Of a DNA stretch of 6,691 nt, positions 1 through 6,239 are shown piece by piece. Under the pieces are notes generated by a model. That model was not told the DNA's origin. It saw nothing but the letters and a program-made list of their open reading frames with translations, and ran no database searches. The stretch comes from Desulfurococcaceae archaeon (GTDB lineage Archaea; Thermoproteota; Thermoprotei_A; Sulfolobales; Desulfurococcaceae), in the NCBI GenBank assembly GCA_020832865.1, contig JAJHRJ010000024.1, forward strand, positions 1 through 6,691. The letters run 5' to 3'. The position numbers and the translations under genes were made by a program. Numbering within the stretch: position 1 is the first letter of the stretch; every line of letters starts with the position of its first letter.

Positions 1-406
1 TAGAAGCATTCATAGCTCTCCCCCCTCTGCCAGCGTGATGCCCCGGAGGTCTCGAGATCAGGAATACCATGTTACTCGTGTAGAGAGCTTGATTATAGCT
101 CTCAGTTAGTGTTGCTAAAGCCAGCTCGATAGATCCCTGAGACACATATGTATCCTCGTCTATTAGTGCAGGAGTTAGTTTTGAAAGCCTCAAAATATAC
201 TCTAAGTACCCCTTAGCGTGTACCCTACTTGCTATTTTCAACTGCTCTTCTAGGCTTAAACCTGTGTCTTTAATACTGATTTCTCTCCAGGTGAATCCTG
301 ATGACTTGAGAGCACCTAGTATTCTATCAACTCTAGATGGGTTTTCGGGGTGCTCCGTTAAGGGCCTATGGAGAATTCTAGACTCGGATAAAACCTCTAT
401 TTCCAC
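1..406 (-). CDS. Histone deacetylase superfamily amidohydrolase (AcuC/acetylpolyamine amidohydrolase-like), 3' end cut by window edge
   Basis: Seen: translating the minus strand from a GTG at 406 gives 135 residues with no stop before the window edge. The fold's N-terminal landmarks appear in order: H13 and HPENPSR (19-25), DEDTYVSQGS (83-92), and RPPGHHAG (119-126) with the paired catalytic histidines H123/H124. The zinc-binding Asp/His/Asp segment lies beyond the edge. Known: this superfamily consists of zinc-dependent deacetylases acting on acetyl-lysine, acetylpolyamines or similar amides; full proteins are usually about 310-370 residues, so well over half is missing. Start choice: there is no in-frame ATG nearby, and a GGGG stretch (412-415) sits 5 nt upstream of the GTG. 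It lies 8 bp behind the DHH gene stop, so the two are probably co-transcribed. The substrate cannot be deduced from this fragment; acetylated chromatin protein, polyamine or a small metabolite are all possible. Confidence 0.88.
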   Translation of the reverse strand, partial: MEIEVLSESRILHRPLTEHPENPSRVDRILGALKSSGFTWREISIKDTGLSLEEQLKIASRVHAKGYLEYILRLSKLTPALIDEDTYVSQGSIELALATLTESYNQALYTSNMVFLISRPPGHHAGRGGRAMNAS

Positions 407-414
407 TTAGACCC

Positions 415-1482
415 CTATGACGCGTAGTACAGAGCAGTATATAGCGTCTCAATTAGCTTGTTCTTATCAATGCTCTCAGGTACTCTAACTATGGCGAGAT
501 TAGGGTGGCCAGCTATATCTTGCGCTACTCCCTCTGCTAACAGGTATTTTGCTACTCTGTAGGCTCTGCCAGCAGGAGCTTTCACAATTAACAGGGGAAA
601 TCCCCTATTAGTATCTACGAGAACAGCAACTGGGGCTTTAAGAATTGATGAGAGCCTAGAGGCTAAGGCAGTTGCACCGCGCTTTTTCCAGTACCCCCTT
701 GCGTCAATAAACCTTAAGTCTCCTACTTTTACAGCGGTTACTGCTAAATCTCTTGCGACCTCCGAGACTTCACGGTCACGCTGCTCAATTATCTCCTTAG
801 CTTTTCTCCATGTGGCTTCGTCTAGAGGCATGGGTAGTGGCTCTGGGTTTGCGAGCCAATCAACGATCTTTGACCACAACTCTTCGCTCCTCATAGCAGT
901 GAGAGCTTTTGAGAATATCTTCGCTATTTCAAATAGCTTCATTAGCCGATCTGGGACTTTTCTACCAGCATCCATGTACTTCACTACTTCGACGAATTTT
1001 CCTAGTCTTTCATGTACCCTAATACCTCGCTTAGAAAGCTCCTCGTAGAGTAGTAGTGATGTAGGCTTTTTAAAGTCAACAATAACCTCGTCAAATACAC
1101 TGCTAATCTCATTTACCCTCTGTATGCTGGCTATGTGATGGTCCACAAATATCACACGGGAAACTTCAAAGTGCGCCTTGAGCAGTTTAACTACACTAGC
1201 TAAGACATCGCTGAATGGGACATCTAGTACTATAACCACATCGTGCTTACCACTTATAGCCGATAACAGGTATTTTAGCCTATTTGGATCAATAGGTATT
1301 TTGTCGACCTCAGCCTCTCCCTCTACTGGGTACTTCTTAGAGTACCTTTGGGCGTAAATTAAGAGCGCGGCTGCGACAACGCCATCTGCATCCCAGTCTC
1401 CGAGCACTAGTACACGGCCCTCTTTCGCGGTCACCTTATAAGCACCTAGAATAATATTGGACAATATAGTGTTAATAACCAC
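415..1482 (-). CDS. DHH-family phosphoesterase, RecJ-like nuclease (possible HAN/GAN-type)
   Basis: Seen: 355 residues. Motif I is GDWDADG (28-34, aspartates D29/D31/D33), motif II VLDVP (D87), motif III VDHH (113-116), and KYMDAG (D171) is the likely fourth metal-site aspartate. A C-terminal DHHA1-like region ends in AGHPNL (324-329), the place of the usual GGH motif. Known: DHH proteins of this layout are Mn/Mg-dependent phosphoesterases, including RecJ 5'-3' ssDNA exonuclease and its archaeal relatives (GAN, which binds GINS; HAN, which binds Hel308). Intact DHH motifs argue for an active enzyme rather than a catalytically dead Cdc45-like subunit. Inference: a DNA or oligonucleotide nuclease, favoured by the divergent nurA-herA neighbour; a nanoRNase or cyclic-dinucleotide phosphodiesterase is the alternative. 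It starts at GTG 1482; no clear ribosome binding site precedes it, so a leaderless transcript or a TTG start at 1464 (codon 7) remains possible. Confidence 0.87.
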   Translation of the reverse strand: MVINTILSNIILGAYKVTAKEGRVLVLGDWDADGVVAAALLIYAQRYSKKYPVEGEAEVDKIPIDPNRLKYLLSAISGKHDVVIVLDVPFSDVLASVVKLLKAHFEVSRVIFVDHHIASIQRVNEISSVFDEVIVDFKKPTSLLLYEELSKRGIRVHERLGKFVEVVKYMDAGRKVPDRLMKLFEIAKIFSKALTAMRSEELWSKIVDWLANPEPLPMPLDEATWRKAKEIIEQRDREVSEVARDLAVTAVKVGDLRFIDARGYWKKRGATALASRLSSILKAPVAVLVDTNRGFPLLIVKAPAGRAYRVAKYLLAEGVAQDIAGHPNLAIVRVPESIDKNKLIETLYTALYYAS

Positions 1483-1505
1483 TAAAGTTTTCCCGGGTTT
1501 AAATC
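1483..1505. promoter_or_regulatory. 23-bp divergent spacer between DHH gene and nurA
   Basis: The two genes are transcribed away from each other, so both promoters must lie in or overlap this spacer and the first codons of each gene. It contains CCCGGG (1492-1497) and TTTAAA (1498-1503). The TTTAAA box sits only about 16-21 bp from the DHH GTG, too close for a normal archaeal TATA box of that start. For nurA an ATATAG at 1464-1469, inside the DHH gene, is spaced acceptably for a short-leader transcript. Neither assignment is firm. Confidence 0.35.
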
Positions 1506-2678
1506 TTGAAGTACTTAGCTGACATAATTAAATCAATTAGACAGAGTATAGTTAGTGAATTCAGAGTTACTAAAAGTGAGTCTTCTCGTATCCCCCTTGA
1601 GCTCATAGAGGAGACTACGAGTGTCAGAGTGGAACTACCAAGTGAAAAAGTCTACGAAATATCACTACATAGATCAACGCCACTGCAGGGGGAGATATAC
1701 GCCTTAGATAGTAGCTCACGCGTTGTTGAGACCCCCTATGTATTTATCTCTATAGGAGCTGGTAGCGTATTTAACAGGTTTACAGGCTTTGCGCTTGACT
1801 TACCTAGTTTAGCTTCAATTCTTGGACTAGAGGAGCCGCTGTGTAAACACATAGTCATAATACCCGAGGTAGAGCCGTTGAGGGAGTTTTATGAGTTAAT
1901 AAAATCTAGTAAAAGCGTTATGCACACTAATCCCAATAATGTGCCCTATACTAGTGGGTATAATAGAAATATTATATTAGCGGAGTTAAGAGCTAACATA
2001 GAAAACTGCCTTCTGGAAAAATTCGCTGAGATGGCTAAGCGTGGATCAACTCTCTTCGTAGACGGTCCACTGGTATATCCAGAAAAAGTTGTTGAAGCAG
2101 CGTCTACAAGTAAAGAACTACTCGAAGTATACACTAGTAGTATTAGAGCGTTAAATAATCGGAGAGTAATACTTATTAAGAAGCTACTAGCGAACGGCAC
2201 ATTAGTAGTTAACGTAGTTAAGCGCTTACATAGAAGTTACTACCTCTCAACTATTGACCCACTAAACTTAAAAATCAGCAATGTTAGTGATGAAACCTAC
2301 TTAACTACAGCTCTAATAACACGTAAAGTACCTATTGAGAAGCCTATTTCAATAGGCCCACTTATAATTAAACAGTATAGTGAACTAAACATAAACAGGG
2401 CTATGTGGTACTTAGTTATCCCGAGGAGACTTCACTCAGGCTTAGAGAGAATCGGCAATTATGTCTTTTACCGCGTTGAGGTCTTAGAGGAGTGTGTAGA
2501 GAGACCCGTAATAGACCTCGTCGCACGTGATAGTGTACAATTAGGTTCACATCTTCCACTCACACTACTAGTTGTCGATAAGAGAGTCAAGAAGATAACT
2601 AGCTCAATTACAACGTACTTCCTCTACTTAACTGGGTTAACGAGTGAGGCCACCGAGCACTATATAAGTATCCTATAG
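1506..2678 (+). CDS. nurA: NurA nuclease, 5'-3' DNA end-resection partner of HerA
   Basis: Seen: 390 residues. The NurA (RNase H-like) active-site pattern is present: ALDSSS with D68 on the first strand, ELRANIE with E160/R162, LFVDGP with D186, and VVKR with K239. A hydrophobic strand and C-terminal helical region (WYLVIP, YRVE) follow. Known: NurA is a dimeric Mn-dependent nuclease that sits against the HerA hexamer and degrades DNA ends during archaeal double-strand break resection. An in-frame stop at 1500-1502 leaves TTG 1506 as the earliest usable start, and no in-frame ATG or GTG follows for many codons; no strong ribosome binding site is visible. The herA gene follows after 27 bp on the same strand, supporting both the identity and an operon. 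The length is within the family range, somewhat above the Sulfolobus form (about 340). The sequence is diverged but the acidic residues are intact, so activity is expected. Confidence 0.88.
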   Translation: MKYLADIIKSIRQSIVSEFRVTKSESSRIPLELIEETTSVRVELPSEKVYEISLHRSTPLQGEIYALDSSSRVVETPYVFISIGAGSVFNRFTGFALDLPSLASILGLEEPLCKHIVIIPEVEPLREFYELIKSSKSVMHTNPNNVPYTSGYNRNIILAELRANIENCLLEKFAEMAKRGSTLFVDGPLVYPEKVVEAASTSKELLEVYTSSIRALNNRRVILIKKLLANGTLVVNVVKRLHRSYYLSTIDPLNLKISNVSDETYLTTALITRKVPIEKPISIGPLIIKQYSELNINRAMWYLVIPRRLHSGLERIGNYVFYRVEVLEECVERPVIDLVARDSVQLGSHLPLTLLVVDKRVKKITSSITTYFLYLTGLTSEATEHYISIL

Positions 2679-2691
2679 TAGAATACTACAC

Positions 2692-2696
2692 TGAGG
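2692..2696 (+). promoter_or_regulatory. Ribosome binding site of herA
   Basis: TGAGG complements the 3' end of archaeal 16S rRNA and lies 9 nt before the TTG at 2706. It sits in the 27-bp gap after the nurA stop and supports TTG as the herA start; the in-frame stop at 2679-2681 rules out a longer protein. Confidence 0.6.
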
Positions 2697-2705
2697 AGTG
2701 AGTTC

Positions 2706-4742
2706 TTGACGAGTAGCTTAGACAATAACGACTTATTAAGAGTTCTAGAGGAGAAAGCGAAGAGAGCGGTTGAAATAGCCAGTAGTATTGGAGACATTGT
2801 AGGTTATGTTTCAAGGACGAGCCCCTCGCTAATAGATGAGGAGGGGGGCTATGTAGTATTCGACGTTGACCCGGTAATATATTTTCACAATTTCCAGTCA
2901 CTTATGCAGGCAAACAGCTACCTCGGCGTAGTAGATATTAAAACACTAAACTTGGTTAGCTTGAAGGTTGTGAGTGTTGAGCGTAGAGATATATTAGCAG
3001 AGCTTGACTTACCAGACATGTACTTTCCTCTTCCACACACAGAGATCTCTGGGCTTTTAACTAAGACAAGGATTAAAGCAAAACCCCTACTAGCCTATAG
3101 TTTCGAGTCAAATACTGTTACTACAGCAAACTTCGTGATTGAGCCTCAGAGTCCAGTAGTTCTCCTACGAGACCCTAGCGTAATACAAAAGGTGCTTGGC
3201 TTACCAGATGAGGGCGTATTTCTAGGCTTCGCCACCACGGGAGATACTCCGGTCTTCGGCGGAAACGCGTATTTGTACGCACCGCTACGTGCATTTTACC
3301 AACATGTACTTGTCGTGGGGACTACGGGTAGCGGTAAGACAACTCTACTTAAGAATATTATTGCCTCAATAGCCTCTGGGTTAAAGCTCAGAGACAACAA
3401 CATATCAATAGTAGTGTTGGATCCCAACAAAGACTACATAACCGTGACGTTAAGGCCTCTCTGGCATGTTCTAGGAGAACAGGGAGAGGACGTTGAATTA
3501 GCTAAGAGAATCAGAGGTGACGTTGTAAGTGTTAAAGGCCTAGTAATCGTGCTTCCAATTACGAGGAGAATCGTTGAGGAGTACATTGAGAGAGCTGAGA
3601 CGTGGGCTAAGGTACTTAAAATGATAGCTGAAGACTATGTTCACAGTATTCTAGGCCCTATTGCTAAGAGGTTTCACTGGAACTATAATATAAGTAAAAT
3701 TGAAGTAGCAGAGGAGCCTACACCGCGTGGAAAGCTTAGACTAGTTAGGGTTAAGATAAGCTTCAACTATGGGGGTTTCATAGACGAGTTTGAGTATTGC
3801 ATAGTCCCATATGCTATGAGATATGGAGACTTTAAGCCAAGAGAGCTAATCACTCTAAACCCCTATTTTACGAGGCAAGCGAAGGATGCGCTCTACAGGC
3901 TACTTCAAATGATCGCGGAGAAAAACGCCAATGTTGAGACTATATATGACCTCTACGAGGCATTAAAGGACGCTAGGTATAGGCTTGAAGAGAAGCAGCG
4001 TAGAGGGGTTATTTTAGACCCTAATAAGGAGTACATTGTTGAGTTGGTTAAGGACTTAGCGATTCACAAGAGTACTCTAGAGAATATTATTAGGCAACTA
4101 GGCGCGCTACTAGATACTGGTCTCTTCGACGTGTATATTAAGGGGCAGGGAGAGGACAAGTACCTCCATGAGCCTCCATTAGAGTACATACTCGAGAAGC
4201 ACTTTGAGATATTTCACGGCTACCCCATAGTGGTAGACCTCGAGTACTTACAGCTACACTCTCAAGCAGACCCGGAGAAGACTATTAGTATAGTGGCTTT
4301 TAGAGTACTAAATAGGATTTTTGAGTGGAAACTACTACAGAGTAGGTTAAAGCTTGAAACTCAACCTGTACTAATATTCATAGATGAAGCCCACAGGTTT
4401 TTCCCAAGTAAGAGTGGTGTAGAGGAGTATATTGAACACGTATCAAGCATGATTGATAGAATTGCAAGGCTTGGGAGAGCCAGAAAGCTGGGCTTAGTCT
4501 TCAGCACTCATAGTCCACGTGATGTACACGACATTATACTCCAATTAACTAACACGAAGATAGTCTTGAGAACAGATAAGAGTCACTTAGGATACCTAGA
4601 ACTACCAGCGGAGTACAGGGATTTTATTACGCGTGCGAGTGACCGAGTTGCCGTTGTAAAAAGCCACGTGCTGAGACTCGGCTACAGTGTCTTTAAGACA
4701 CCGCCTCCGCTAGTAGGTCACTATGACCTTTCAGCTATTTAG
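2706..4742 (+). CDS. herA: HerA DNA translocase/helicase (HAS-barrel FtsK/HerA ATPase), unusually long
   Basis: Seen: 678 residues. An N-terminal beta-rich HAS-barrel (about 25-165) precedes Walker A GTTGSGKT (205-212, K211), a strand ending LDPNKDY (238-244), Walker B IFIDEAHRF with D560/E561, an arginine-rich IARLGRARK (586-594, arginine-finger region), STHSPRD (600-606), TKIVLRTD, and a C-terminal tail. Known: HerA is a hexameric ATP-driven DNA pump that works with NurA, and with Mre11-Rad50, to resect DNA ends for recombination. Odd: typical archaeal HerA is about 500 residues, whereas here Walker A and B are about 350 residues apart instead of about 200. The extra material lies mainly around residues 270-390, with a further helical stretch after it. 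STH stands where the motif is more often TQ or STQ. It is the second gene of the nurA-herA operon. Its last 8 bp overlap the end of the convergent lipid-synthase gene, so no separate terminator fits. HerA identity is strong; whether it is the sole HerA or a paralogue is unknown. Confidence 0.92.
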   Translation: MTSSLDNNDLLRVLEEKAKRAVEIASSIGDIVGYVSRTSPSLIDEEGGYVVFDVDPVIYFHNFQSLMQANSYLGVVDIKTLNLVSLKVVSVERRDILAELDLPDMYFPLPHTEISGLLTKTRIKAKPLLAYSFESNTVTTANFVIEPQSPVVLLRDPSVIQKVLGLPDEGVFLGFATTGDTPVFGGNAYLYAPLRAFYQHVLVVGTTGSGKTTLLKNIIASIASGLKLRDNNISIVVLDPNKDYITVTLRPLWHVLGEQGEDVELAKRIRGDVVSVKGLVIVLPITRRIVEEYIERAETWAKVLKMIAEDYVHSILGPIAKRFHWNYNISKIEVAEEPTPRGKLRLVRVKISFNYGGFIDEFEYCIVPYAMRYGDFKPRELITLNPYFTRQAKDALYRLLQMIAEKNANVETIYDLYEALKDARYRLEEKQRRGVILDPNKEYIVELVKDLAIHKSTLENIIRQLGALLDTGLFDVYIKGQGEDKYLHEPPLEYILEKHFEIFHGYPIVVDLEYLQLHSQADPEKTISIVAFRVLNRIFEWKLLQSRLKLETQPVLIFIDEAHRFFPSKSGVEEYIEHVSSMIDRIARLGRARKLGLVFSTHSPRDVHDIILQLTNTKIVLRTDKSHLGYLELPAEYRDFITRASDRVAVVKSHVLRLGYSVFKTPPPLVGHYDLSAI

Positions 4743-5322
4743 CACTACTGAGATTACTCCAAATATACAGGGCTCTCTGAATAACAGTTACTCCAACTAG
4801 GCCGGTTAACACTACTAATACAATATTAGCAGCGCCGTGCCCGGCGAACTCGAATACTATGGCCATGATTACTAAGCCTATGAGTCTCTCAGCTCTCTCC
4901 ATTAAGCCAACACCTGATAGAGATATACCTAAAGACTCGCCTCTAGCCCTCAAGTAGCTCGCTATAAATGATAGTGAGAGAAAGACGAGAACTACTAGTG
5001 GGTTTAAGCCTAGGATTAGCATGTAGAGCGCGTAAAACGCTTCACACACACGGTCAATGAGAGAGTCTAGTAGAGCCCCTCTCAATGAGCTCATTCCAGA
5101 TACTCTGGCGACGGCGCCGTCAACGGCATCTAAGAAACCAGACACTAACACTATTACTGCAAATACGAGGCCGCTTCTAGTAGTCACTACTAGTGGAGTG
5201 CCTATTATAACTACGACTAGTGACATTAGTGTCAACGTGTTTGGTGTTATTTGAGTTTTCGCAATGAGTTGAGCCAGCTTATCTACATGGTGCTCTATTT
5301 TAATCCGTAGTCTGTTCAACAA
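4735..5322 (-). CDS. CDP-alcohol phosphotransferase, probably archaetidylinositol phosphate synthase
   Basis: Seen: the complete family signature D-x2-D-G-x2-A-R-x8-G-x3-D-x3-D (D65, D68, D86, D90 counted from TTG 5322), about six hydrophobic membrane segments, an N-terminal amphipathic helix, PNTLT just before the first membrane segment, and YLRARGE plus GLMERAER in the second half. Known: the family transfers a phosphoalcohol from or onto a CDP-activated lipid in the membrane. The RAR-E-LG and ERAER elements match archaeal enzymes that join CDP-archaeol to inositol 1-phosphate. Start choice: the frame is open to GTG 5337 (200 residues), but GGTGA at 5331-5335 sits 8 nt before TTG 5322, and starting there gives MLNRLR, like many homologues, and 195 residues. 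It overlaps the preceding endonuclease IV-like gene by 23 bp, implying translational coupling, and the end of herA by 8 bp. Archaetidylglycerol- or serine-type specificity is less likely but not excluded. Confidence 0.88.
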   Translation of the reverse strand: MLNRLRIKIEHHVDKLAQLIAKTQITPNTLTLMSLVVVIIGTPLVVTTRSGLVFAVIVLVSGFLDAVDGAVARVSGMSSLRGALLDSLIDRVCEAFYALYMLILGLNPLVVLVFLSLSFIASYLRARGESLGISLSGVGLMERAERLIGLVIMAIVFEFAGHGAANIVLVVLTGLVGVTVIQRALYIWSNLSSAK

Positions 5323-6178
5323 TGCATTTTTCACCACATATTTCTCTACACATATTTAGCATTATCACTGCGTCCTGCTCGAGTACTGGGCTCTCACTAA
5401 TTATAACTGCGTCTACGCCTACCTCGCAGAGCACACTACACACGTGTTTAAAATCAGGGCCATAGGCTTCCTCGGATAGAGTATGATGCTCTTTCTCACC
5501 GCCCTTACTATACTCAATCTTAGAGAAGTGAACGTGTAGAGGTCTCAGAGCCCAGCTTCCCAGCTTCTTCTCAATGAGATCGACTACCTCTAGGACATGC
5601 TCTCTGGACGTAATAAACTTCCCACCACTCCTCGCGTATAGGTGGGCAAAGTCAATAACAGGCCTTGTCCCCTCAACTTTGATCGTTATCTCGATCACCT
5701 CTTCGAGGTCTCCTACTTGGCTAGTCTTACCCGTTGTCTCTGGTCCAAGCCAGACTTCCTTAGCCCCTATTTGATCTCTGTACTCTGAGACAGGCTTTAG
5801 GCTCTCAATAACCTTTCTGAGAGCATCTTTCTTAGAGGGTGCGTCCTTGTAGTAGCCCGGGTGAAATACGACTACGTATGCGCCCATCCAGTGCGATGCC
5901 TCTATAGACTCGTTTAAGTTCCTTATACTCCTCTCAACTACGTCTCTTCTACCAGCTAGATTCACGTAGTATGGTGCGTGTAAACTAAGCTTAATACCAT
6001 TAGCTCTAGCCTCGTCTCCCAGTGCTTTAGCCTTGTCTTCTCTTATGTTTACTCCACGCACAGCCTCATACTCCATAGCATTTAATCCCATTTCCCTGAG
6101 AAATGAAGGTGCACGGAGAATGTCTGCTGATTTAAGCGTAATTGGCTTGCCTGCAGGGCCAAACCAGTATCTGGGCAT
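5300..6178 (-). CDS. Endonuclease IV-like AP endonuclease family 2 TIM-barrel protein
   Basis: Seen: 292 residues, with the endonuclease IV metal-site series in order: LSLHAPYYVNLA (H67), VVFHPG (H106), LGPETTGK (E147), PVIDFAHLYAR (D176, H179), HVHFSK (H215), EKEHHT (E230/H232) and ISESP (E262). Known: endonuclease IV uses three zinc ions to cut DNA 5' of abasic sites in base excision repair; these positions correspond to E. coli H69, H109, E145, D179, H182, H216, D229, H231 and E261. Odd: E230 appears to replace the D229 ligand, and the tail carries cysteines C277, C281 and C285 plus C247/C251. ATG 6178 is preceded 8 nt upstream by GGGTG. It is the first gene of an operon with the overlapping lipid synthase. 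Inference: repair of abasic sites; a sugar-isomerase-like function in the same fold is the less likely alternative. Confidence 0.85.
   Translation of the reverse strand: MPRYWFGPAGKPITLKSADILRAPSFLREMGLNAMEYEAVRGVNIREDKAKALGDEARANGIKLSLHAPYYVNLAGRRDVVERSIRNLNESIEASHWMGAYVVVFHPGYYKDAPSKKDALRKVIESLKPVSEYRDQIGAKEVWLGPETTGKTSQVGDLEEVIEITIKVEGTRPVIDFAHLYARSGGKFITSREHVLEVVDLIEKKLGSWALRPLHVHFSKIEYSKGGEKEHHTLSEEAYGPDFKHVCSVLCEVGVDAVIISESPVLEQDAVIMLNMCREICGEKCIVEQTTD
5331..5335 (-). promoter_or_regulatory. Ribosome binding site inside the upstream gene, decides the lipid-synthase start
   Basis: On the minus strand GGTGA, a perfect match to the archaeal anti-Shine-Dalgarno core, ends 8 nt before TTG 5322. 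It overlaps the alternative GTG codons at 5337 and 5334, which therefore look like part of the binding site rather than starts. It lies within the last codons of the endonuclease IV-like gene. Confidence 0.6.
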
Positions 6179-6186
6179 TACTTACG

Positions 6187-6191
6187 CACCC
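6187..6191 (-). promoter_or_regulatory. Ribosome binding site of the endonuclease IV-like gene
   Basis: GGGTG on the minus strand lies 8 nt before ATG 6178, a standard archaeal spacing, and supports this start. Confidence 0.6.
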
Positions 6192-6216
6192 ATGAGTATT
6201 TTTACTGAGTTATGAG

Positions 6217-6222
6217 TTTATA
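6217..6222 (-). promoter_or_regulatory. Putative TATA box for the endonuclease IV-like/lipid-synthase operon
   Basis: TATAAA on the minus strand. With the usual distance of about 26 bp from box centre to transcription start, the transcript would begin near 6193, giving a leader of about 15 nt that just includes the GGGTG ribosome binding site. On the plus strand the same bases read TTTATA but sit only about 18-23 bp before the Nudix TTG, a poorer fit. No transcription data are available here. Confidence 0.45.
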
Positions 6223-6239
6223 GGTTAAAGGGTCTCAGC

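Larger units (their letters stand above)
6179..6239. promoter_or_regulatory. 61-bp divergent intergenic region with both promoters
   Basis: This AT-rich spacer separates the divergently transcribed endonuclease IV-like and Nudix genes and is the largest non-coding stretch in the window. It holds a TATA-like box (6217-6222), an A-rich run on the minus strand (about 6197-6204), the GGGTG of the minus-strand gene (6187-6191) and a weak GGGT (6230-6233) 6 nt before the Nudix TTG. No stem-loop, small gene or RNA is apparent. Confidence 0.5.

Noticed and set aside
299..304. TGATGA as a possible C box of an archaeal C/D-box guide RNA
   Set aside because: No CTGA D or D' box follows at a suitable distance, and the site lies inside the HDAC-like coding region.
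812..1048. Open frame on the plus strand inside the DHH gene
   Set aside because: It is antisense to a gene with clear DHH motifs and its translation is a low-complexity, Ser-rich shadow with no recognisable domain or ribosome binding site.
1484..1504. Possible operator palindrome centred on CCCGGG between the DHH gene and nurA
   Set aside because: Base pairing does not extend beyond the six central bases, so it is not a convincing inverted repeat.
1946..2200. Open frame on the minus strand inside nurA
   Set aside because: It lies antisense to conserved NurA motifs and has no family features of its own.
2287..2293. GTGATGA as a possible C box within nurA
   Set aside because: No matching D box follows within about 60 bases; it is explained by codons of the protein.
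4743..4780. Terminator for herA downstream of its stop
   Set aside because: No T-run or stem-loop is visible; the region is coding for the convergent gene.
5160..5230. Cluster of ACTAGT-like words resembling short repeats
   Set aside because: Spacing is irregular and the words arise from Val/Thr/Leu/Ser codons in a membrane protein. The word is common elsewhere in the window too, so this is neither a repeat array nor CRISPR.
5574..5774. Open frame on the plus strand inside the endonuclease IV-like gene, with similar ones at 5057-5254 and 6033-6215
   Set aside because: These are antisense shadows of well-supported genes with no protein motifs.
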